From JAVBMO01 sp031552355 (GTDB lineage Bacteria > Bacteroidota > Bacteroidia > Bacteroidales > P3): 11,768 bases of DNA. The stretch spans positions 1-11,768 of the forward strand of contig JAVBMO010000122.1 of the NCBI GenBank assembly GCA_031552355.1, given 5' to 3'. This document shows, one piece after another, positions 7,325-11,768 of this stretch. The stretch's first letter is position 1, and each line of letters starts with the position of its first letter. Below the pieces are notes generated by a model. The model was not told the DNA's origin and made no database searches. It saw only the letters and a program-made list of their open reading frames with translations. The translations under genes and the position numbers were made by a program.

Positions 7325-8815
7325 ATGACACATAAGATTAATAGCGAAAAACTAACATTAGAAATTATTGCAGATATTCTTTCGAATGATAAAAAGTTGG
7401 AATTGTCGAGCGATGCATCAGAAAAAATAGATAAATGCAGGGCGTATTTAGATAAGAAAATGGAAACTCAAAAGGAACCCATCTATGGCGTAAGTACCGG
7501 ATTTGGTTCACTTTGCAATATTTCCGTTGGAAAAGAAGAATTGTCGCAGTTACAAAAAAACCTTGTTATGTCGCATGCTTGCGGTATTGGCGACGAAGTG
7601 CCTCAGGATGTGGTGCGCTTAATGTTGCTTTTAAAAGCCCAATCGTTGTCTTATGGTTTTTCTGGTGTACAAAAGGTTACAGTACAACGTTTATTAGATC
7701 TTTTCAATAATAAGATATATCCTGTCGTTTATCAACAAGGTTCATTGGGTGCATCCGGTGATTTGGCGCCTTTGGCGCATTTGAGTTTGCCGCTTTTGGG
7801 TTTGGGTGAAGTGTATTATGAAGGCAAAAAATATAAATCTTCGGAAATCAATGCCAAAATGGGTTGGGAAACCATAGAATTAAAATCAAAAGAAGGCTTG
7901 GCATTATTGAATGGAACCCAATTTATGGGGGCTTATGCCGTTTGGTGTCTGCTAAAATCGCAACGCTTGCTCAGCCTATCCGATTTTATTATGTCCATTT
8001 CTTTAGAAGCTTTTGACGGAAGAATAGAGCCTTTCTTTGACCCTGTGCATTTGGTACGTCCGCATAAAGGGCAATTGCAAACAGCCCGCAATATTCGCAA
8101 GTTTACCGAAGGCAGTCAAATTATTTCGCAAGTAAAGAAACATGTTCAGGATCCGTATTCTTTCCGTTGTGTTCCGCAGGTTCATGGCGCTTCAAAAGAT
8201 GCAGTAGATTATATCATTTCTGTCATTACCACAGAAATTAACAGTGCTACAGACAATCCTACTGTTTTTCCCGATGAAGATATGGTCATTTCGGCAGGAA
8301 ACTTTCATGGTCAACCATTGGCTTTGTCATTGGACTTTTTGGCTATAGCTTTGGCTGAATTAGGAAATATTTCCGAAAGAAGAATTTACCAATTGATTTC
8401 AGGAAAAAGGGATTTGCCAAATTTTTTGGTCGCCAAACCGGGGCTAAACAGTGGTTTTATGATTCCACAATATACAGCAGCTTCCATAGTAAGCCAAACC
8501 AAGCAATTATGCACTCCTGCTTCGGTGGATTCCATTGAATCTTCGCAAGGTCAGGAAGACCATGTGAGCATGGGAGCCAACGCTGCTACAAAATGCTATA
8601 GGGTAGTTGAAAATGTGGAACGTGTTTTGGCTATTGAATTGTTTAATGCAGCACAAGCCTTGGAATTTCGACGTCCGCTGAAATCATCGGCAAGTATTGA
8701 GAAATTTGTTTTAGAATACAGAAAACGGGTGGATTTCGTTGACAATGATCAGGTTATGTATCAACATATTCGCAATTCGGTAGATTTTATTTCCGGCTGT
8801 CAATTACCTGAATAA
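7325..8815 (+). CDS. hutH: Histidine ammonia-lyase (histidase)
   Basis: Removes ammonia from L-histidine to give trans-urocanate, the first step of histidine degradation. The 496 residues match the family. The MIO prosthetic group forms from the Ala-Ser-Gly triad at 143-145 in GSLGASGDLAPLAHLSLP. The catalytic tyrosine loop is YGVSTGFG (Tyr54). The selectivity position reads S-H (His84 in MSHACGIG), as in histidases; phenylalanine and tyrosine lyases differ here. The QDPYSFRCVPQVHG and SSQGQEDHVSMG blocks complete the active site. It appears to be a single-gene unit with its own promoter and terminator. The later hut genes (hutU, hutI, hutG or a formimidoyltransferase) are not in the window. 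Confidence 0.96.
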   Translation: MTHKINSEKLTLEIIADILSNDKKLELSSDASEKIDKCRAYLDKKMETQKEPIYGVSTGFGSLCNISVGKEELSQLQKNLVMSHACGIGDEVPQDVVRLMLLLKAQSLSYGFSGVQKVTVQRLLDLFNNKIYPVVYQQGSLGASGDLAPLAHLSLPLLGLGEVYYEGKKYKSSEINAKMGWETIELKSKEGLALLNGTQFMGAYAVWCLLKSQRLLSLSDFIMSISLEAFDGRIEPFFDPVHLVRPHKGQLQTARNIRKFTEGSQIISQVKKHVQDPYSFRCVPQVHGASKDAVDYIISVITTEINSATDNPTVFPDEDMVISAGNFHGQPLALSLDFLAIALAELGNISERRIYQLISGKRDLPNFLVAKPGLNSGFMIPQYTAASIVSQTKQLCTPASVDSIESSQGQEDHVSMGANAATKCYRVVENVERVLAIELFNAAQALEFRRPLKSSASIEKFVLEYRKRVDFVDNDQVMYQHIRNSVDFISGCQLPE

Positions 8816-8832
8816 AGTTTGAATTGTATTTC

Positions 8833-8868
8833 AAAGCAGGAAGAGGTGAACTTTTCCTGCTTTTTTGT
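8833..8868 (+). terminator. Rho-independent terminator after hutH
   Basis: AAAGCAGGAA (8833-8842) pairs perfectly with TTCCTGCTTT (8854-8863) across an 11-nt loop and runs into a T tract (8861-8866). It starts 18 bp after the hutH stop. Confidence 0.85.
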
Positions 8869-8970
8869 TGTTTTTATTGAGGATGTTTTGGATATCAATG
8901 AAAATGTGTCTTATTTTTTGTGTTCCTGTTATTGTGAAATCATCAGTACACTGGCTAAATTTGCGTAAAA

Positions 8971-9002
8971 ATTGTCAATAAGAAATATATTTTCTATCTT
9001 TA
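8971..9002 (+). promoter_or_regulatory. Likely promoter of hydF
   Basis: ATTG (8971-8974), a 20-bp spacer, then TATCTTTA (8995-9002). Each element differs from the Bacteroidota consensus (TTTG and TAnnTTTG) by one base. The hydF ATG is 26 bp further on. Position and spacing fit; the match is imperfect. Confidence 0.45.
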
Positions 9003-9027
9003 TTACTAAATCAAAGCTCTTGTCATT

Positions 9028-10230
9028 ATGCAAAAAGGAAATGAGTTAAAACCACATATAGGCATTTTTGGCCGCCGCAACCAAGGGAAAAGTTCCTTGT
9101 TGAATACCATTACCCAACAAACTACGGCCATTGTTTCGGAACAGGCCGGAACGACCACAGACCCCATAAAAAAGACAATGGAACTGACAGGTATAGGTCC
9201 GGTGGTTTGGATTGACACCGCCGGTATTGACGATATTGGGGATTTAGGCGCTCTGCGAATTGAAAAAACATGGCTTTCGGCAAAGATGGTCGATTTGGCT
9301 TTGATTGTTTTCAGCGAAAATAATTGGGCTTCGCATGAAGAAGAATTGTTCTCATTTTTCAAAAAAAACAATATTCCTGCAATTCCCGTTCACAATAAAA
9401 ATGATTTAGTTAAATTGGAAGGCTTGTTGAAACATCGGGTTGAAGATTTTACGCAAACTAAAGTGGTTGAATTTGAAAAAGGAAATAAAGACGCCCGTGA
9501 TATTTTATTGAAAACCATACGAGAAACCTTGCCCGAAAGTTCTTATGCAAAAAAAAGTTTGTTGGGCGATGTCCTTAAACCTCAATCCACAGTTTTGCTG
9601 ATAACTCCAATTGACTCTTCAGCGCCGGAAGGACGATTGATATTGCCACAGGTGCAGGTAATTCGTGATATTTTGGATAATCACGGTATTGCCATTGTTT
9701 GCAAGGAAACCGAAGCAGAAAAATATTTACAACAGCACAAAGTAGATTTGGTGGTTACCGACAGCCAAGTTTTTGATTTTGCCAACAAAATTGTTTCTGA
9801 AGAAATTCCTTTGACCAGTTTCAGTATTGTTTTGGCAAGAAATAAAGGTTTGTTTGAGGAATATCTGGAAGGAACTCCAAAAATAGACCAATTAAAAGAG
9901 GGTGATTCCATTTTGATTTTGGAAAGTTGCACGCACCAAGTAAGTTGCGAAGATATTGGCAGGGTAAAGTTGCCGAATATTTTCAGGAAATATACTCGAA
10001 AAAAACTTTCTTTTGAGGTGGTGGCAGGTCTGGAAAAATCATCAAAACCGATGGAAGAATACGCCATGGTGGTACAATGTGGGGGATGTGTGGTAACACA
10101 TAAACAACTTGTCAATAAGCTGTTTCCGGCAGTTGATAAAAATATTCCGGTAACCAATTATGGTATGGCAATTGCGTACATGAATGGTATATTCCTAAGG
10201 GGAATTGAAATTTTTCAAAACAAAGAATAG
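9028..10230 (+). CDS. hydF: [FeFe]-hydrogenase H-cluster maturation GTPase HydF
   Basis: HydF is the scaffold on which the two-iron subcluster built by HydE and HydG is assembled before transfer to the [FeFe] hydrogenase. The 400 residues show three parts. The GTPase domain has P-loop GRRNQGKS (15-22), DTAG (63-66) and NKND (123-126). A dimerisation domain follows (about 180-280). The C-terminal iron-sulfur domain carries C-T-H (301-303) and C-G-G-C (351-354). The family motif is given as CxH, 46-53 residues, then HCxxC. Here 46 residues separate His303 from position 350, but position 350 is Gln, not His, so one reported cluster ligand is replaced. The three cysteines are kept. Neither hydE, hydG nor a hydrogenase gene is in the window. 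Confidence 0.95.
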   Translation: MQKGNELKPHIGIFGRRNQGKSSLLNTITQQTTAIVSEQAGTTTDPIKKTMELTGIGPVVWIDTAGIDDIGDLGALRIEKTWLSAKMVDLALIVFSENNWASHEEELFSFFKKNNIPAIPVHNKNDLVKLEGLLKHRVEDFTQTKVVEFEKGNKDARDILLKTIRETLPESSYAKKSLLGDVLKPQSTVLLITPIDSSAPEGRLILPQVQVIRDILDNHGIAIVCKETEAEKYLQQHKVDLVVTDSQVFDFANKIVSEEIPLTSFSIVLARNKGLFEEYLEGTPKIDQLKEGDSILILESCTHQVSCEDIGRVKLPNIFRKYTRKKLSFEVVAGLEKSSKPMEEYAMVVQCGGCVVTHKQLVNKLFPAVDKNIPVTNYGMAIAYMNGIFLRGIEIFQNKE

Positions 10231-10242
10231 TCGAAAATTTTG

Positions 10243-10250
10243 TATATTTG
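10243..10250 (+). promoter_or_regulatory. -7 promoter element of dapD
   Basis: TATATTTG, a full TAnnTTTG match, sits in the 54-bp gap between hydF and dapD, 34 bp before the dapD ATG. No good -33 TTTG is seen at the normal distance. It suggests that dapD can be expressed independently of hydF. Confidence 0.55.
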
Positions 10251-10284
10251 CTGAAATAATCGTTTTACTTCAAATACTATAATT

Positions 10285-11100
10285 ATGCAATACCTGAAAC
10301 CTATTATTGAAAATGCGTGGGAAGATCGCGCCCTTTTGTCTGACAAAAAAACCATTGCTGCTGTTGAAAAAGTGATAGAAAATTTGGATAAAGGTATTTT
10401 TCGTGTGGCCGATGTGATTAATGGGAAATGGTTTGTTCATCAATGGATTAAAAAAGCTGTGATATTGTATTTCCCTATTTGTAAAATGTCCACAATAGAA
10501 GTAGGCCCTTTTGAATTTTATGACAAAATTCCTTTAAAGAAGGACTATAAAGCAAAAAATGTACGCGTGGTTCCTCATGGTATTGCTCGTTATGGCTCAT
10601 TTTTGTCTGAAGGTGTTATTATGATGCCGTCTTATGTAAATATTGGCGCTTATGTAGGTACTAATACTATGGTGGATACATGGGCTACAGTGGGTTCATG
10701 TGCTCAAATAGGTAAAAACGTACATTTGAGTGGAGGTGTGGGAATTGGTGGCGTATTGGAACCTGTTCAGGCTTCGCCTGTTATTATTGAAGATGGATGT
10801 TTTATAGGCTCCCGCTGCATTGTTGTAGAGGGTGCTCATATAGAACAAGAAGCTGTTTTGGGAGCTAATGTGGTCATTACAGGCTCAACAAAAGTAATAG
10901 ATGTAACCGGTGAAATTCCCAAAGAATACAAAGGTTTTATTCCTGCCCGTTCGGTGGTTATCCCCGGAAGTTACCCGAAAAAATTTCCAGCAGGCGAATA
11001 TTCCGTTCCTTGTGCATTAATTATAGGAAAACGCAGAGAATCTACGGACTTAAAAACTTCTTTAAACGACGCTCTGCGCGAACATAATGTAGCAGTTTAA
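10285..11100 (+). CDS. dapD: 2,3,4,5-tetrahydropyridine-2,6-dicarboxylate N-succinyltransferase DapD
   Basis: Transfers succinyl from succinyl-CoA to tetrahydrodipicolinate, committing it to the succinylase branch of diaminopimelate and lysine synthesis in the cytoplasm. The 271 residues are close to E. coli DapD (274). A helical N-terminal domain (about 1-90) leads into a left-handed beta-helix of hexapeptide repeats (about 95-225) with family-typical MVDTWATVGSCAQIGKNVHL (129-148), GGVGIGGVLEP (150-160) and EDGCFIGSRCIVVEGA (169-184). The C-terminal segment (about 226-271) closes the CoA site. The start is ATG at 10285; there is no Shine-Dalgarno. No other dap gene is adjacent. Confidence 0.97.
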   Translation: MQYLKPIIENAWEDRALLSDKKTIAAVEKVIENLDKGIFRVADVINGKWFVHQWIKKAVILYFPICKMSTIEVGPFEFYDKIPLKKDYKAKNVRVVPHGIARYGSFLSEGVIMMPSYVNIGAYVGTNTMVDTWATVGSCAQIGKNVHLSGGVGIGGVLEPVQASPVIIEDGCFIGSRCIVVEGAHIEQEAVLGANVVITGSTKVIDVTGEIPKEYKGFIPARSVVIPGSYPKKFPAGEYSVPCALIIGKRRESTDLKTSLNDALREHNVAV

Positions 11101-11125
11101 GATGAAAGAATCTATATACGAAATA

Positions 11126-11164
11126 AAAAAGCCCAAGCGAGATATTATTTAGCTTGGGCTTTTT
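11126..11164. terminator. Bidirectional rho-independent terminator between dapD and the YebC gene
   Basis: AAAAAGCCCAAGC (11126-11138) is perfectly complementary to GCTTGGGCTTTTT (11152-11164) across a 13-nt loop. T tracts follow on both strands, so it can end both converging transcripts: dapD from the left and the YebC gene from the right. Confidence 0.92.
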
Positions 11165-11184
11165 CGTTTTCAAAGAAAGAAACG

Positions 11185-11768
11185 TTACTTCATATTATGA
11201 AAAACATTGGTAACATCATCATCTTCTTCTATTTTTTCTAATAATTTTTCCACATCAGCTTGCTGTTCTGCTGTAAGTTCTTTGTAATCGTTCGGAATTC
11301 TTTCGAAAGCAAAGTTTTTTATTTCAAAAGCATTTTCTTCCAAATATTTTTGAATAGGGCCAAAATTTTGAAATTCGGCATAAATCATAATATCGTCTCC
11401 ATCCACAAAAACTTCGTCGATGCCGAAATCTATCAGTTCCAGTTCCAATTCTTCCATATCTGTACCGGGTTTATTGGTAACACGAAAACTGCATTTACGT
11501 TCAAAAAGGAAATCGCACATGCCCGATGTACCTAATGCGCCATTGTATTTGTTGAAATAACTGCGAACATTGGCAACTGTACGAGTTGTATTGTCGGTAG
11601 CTGTTTCAATGACAACGGCAACACCGTGAGGTGCGTACCCTTCGTAAACCACTTCTTTATAATCACTTGTGTCTTTAGATATGGCACGTTTAATAGCTCT
11701 TTCCACATTGTCTTTAGGCATGTTTTCAGAACGTGCATTTTGTATCAAAAGACGTAAACGTGAGTTGG
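11185..11768 (-). CDS. YebC/PmpR-family protein (TACO1-like), N-terminus cut by window edge
   Basis: Family members are described as DNA-binding regulators (PmpR) and more recently as factors that help ribosomes through difficult sequences, as with mitochondrial TACO1; the role in this organism is open. About 193 residues are visible. The frame stays open to the right edge, reading N-S-R-L-R-L-L-I-Q-N just before the conserved SENMPKDNVERAIKRA block, so the internal TTG at 11748 is not the start. Roughly 45-50 residues, including the family's MAGHSKWANIKHRK-like N-terminus, should lie outside. Also visible are YEGYAPHGVAVVIE and DNTTRTVANVRSYF, both family hallmarks, and an acidic C-terminal tail (EKIEEDDDVTNVFHNMK). 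It converges on dapD with the shared terminator between them. Confidence 0.94.
   Translation of the reverse strand, partial: NSRLRLLIQNARSENMPKDNVERAIKRAISKDTSDYKEVVYEGYAPHGVAVVIETATDNTTRTVANVRSYFNKYNGALGTSGMCDFLFERKCSFRVTNKPGTDMEELELELIDFGIDEVFVDGDDIMIYAEFQNFGPIQKYLEENAFEIKNFAFERIPNDYKELTAEQQADVEKLLEKIEEDDDVTNVFHNMK

Noticed and set aside
7325..8815. Phenylalanine or tyrosine ammonia-lyase instead of histidase
   Set aside because: The selectivity position has the Ser-His pair seen in histidases, and the rest of the active site matches HutH.

Overview
The window looks like chromosomal core DNA from an anaerobic or facultative member of the Bacteroidota, probably of the order Bacteroidales. 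The main evidence is a run of TAnnTTTG-type -7 promoter elements in front of most genes, the near absence of Shine-Dalgarno sequences, and the gene content: a membrane-anchored NrfHA nitrite reductase, a [FeFe]-hydrogenase maturase (HydF), a histidase and a two-domain M16 peptidase homologue without its metal site. The order-level placement is an inference. I found no transposase, phage, CRISPR, tRNA or rRNA gene.

Layout. Positions 1-1884 (minus strand) carry the nrfHA operon: nrfH first, then nrfA, whose C-terminus runs off the left edge. Together they form the periplasm-facing ammonifying nitrite reductase, in which NrfH takes electrons from menaquinol and passes them to NrfA. Positions 1885-2414 form the only long non-coding stretch. 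It holds the nrfH promoter, a nested inverted repeat (1956-2022), a 42-bp tandem repeat whose hairpin is preserved by a compensatory change in the last copy (about 2044-2230), and the -7 element of the next gene.

Positions 2415-7268 (plus strand) carry an M16-family protein lacking the zinc motif, release factor 1 (prfA), a LysE-type exporter and a cardiolipin synthase. Positions 7325-8863 hold histidine ammonia-lyase and its terminator. Positions 9028-11100 hold hydF and dapD, each with its own -7 element. A bidirectional terminator then separates dapD from a converging YebC/PmpR gene that is cut by the right edge.

How the genes fit together. Most are independent housekeeping or metabolic units rather than one system. 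Nitrite ammonification, [FeFe]-hydrogenase maturation and histidine degradation all fit an anaerobic fermentative life with respiratory electron sinks. HydF lacks HydE and HydG beside it, HutH lacks the other hut genes, and the M16 protein lacks an adjacent catalytic partner. I did not find a convincing new multi-gene system. The parts most worth a second look are the structured repeats at 1956-2230 and two sequence departures: no HxxEH in the M16 protein, and Gln in place of the cluster His in HydF.
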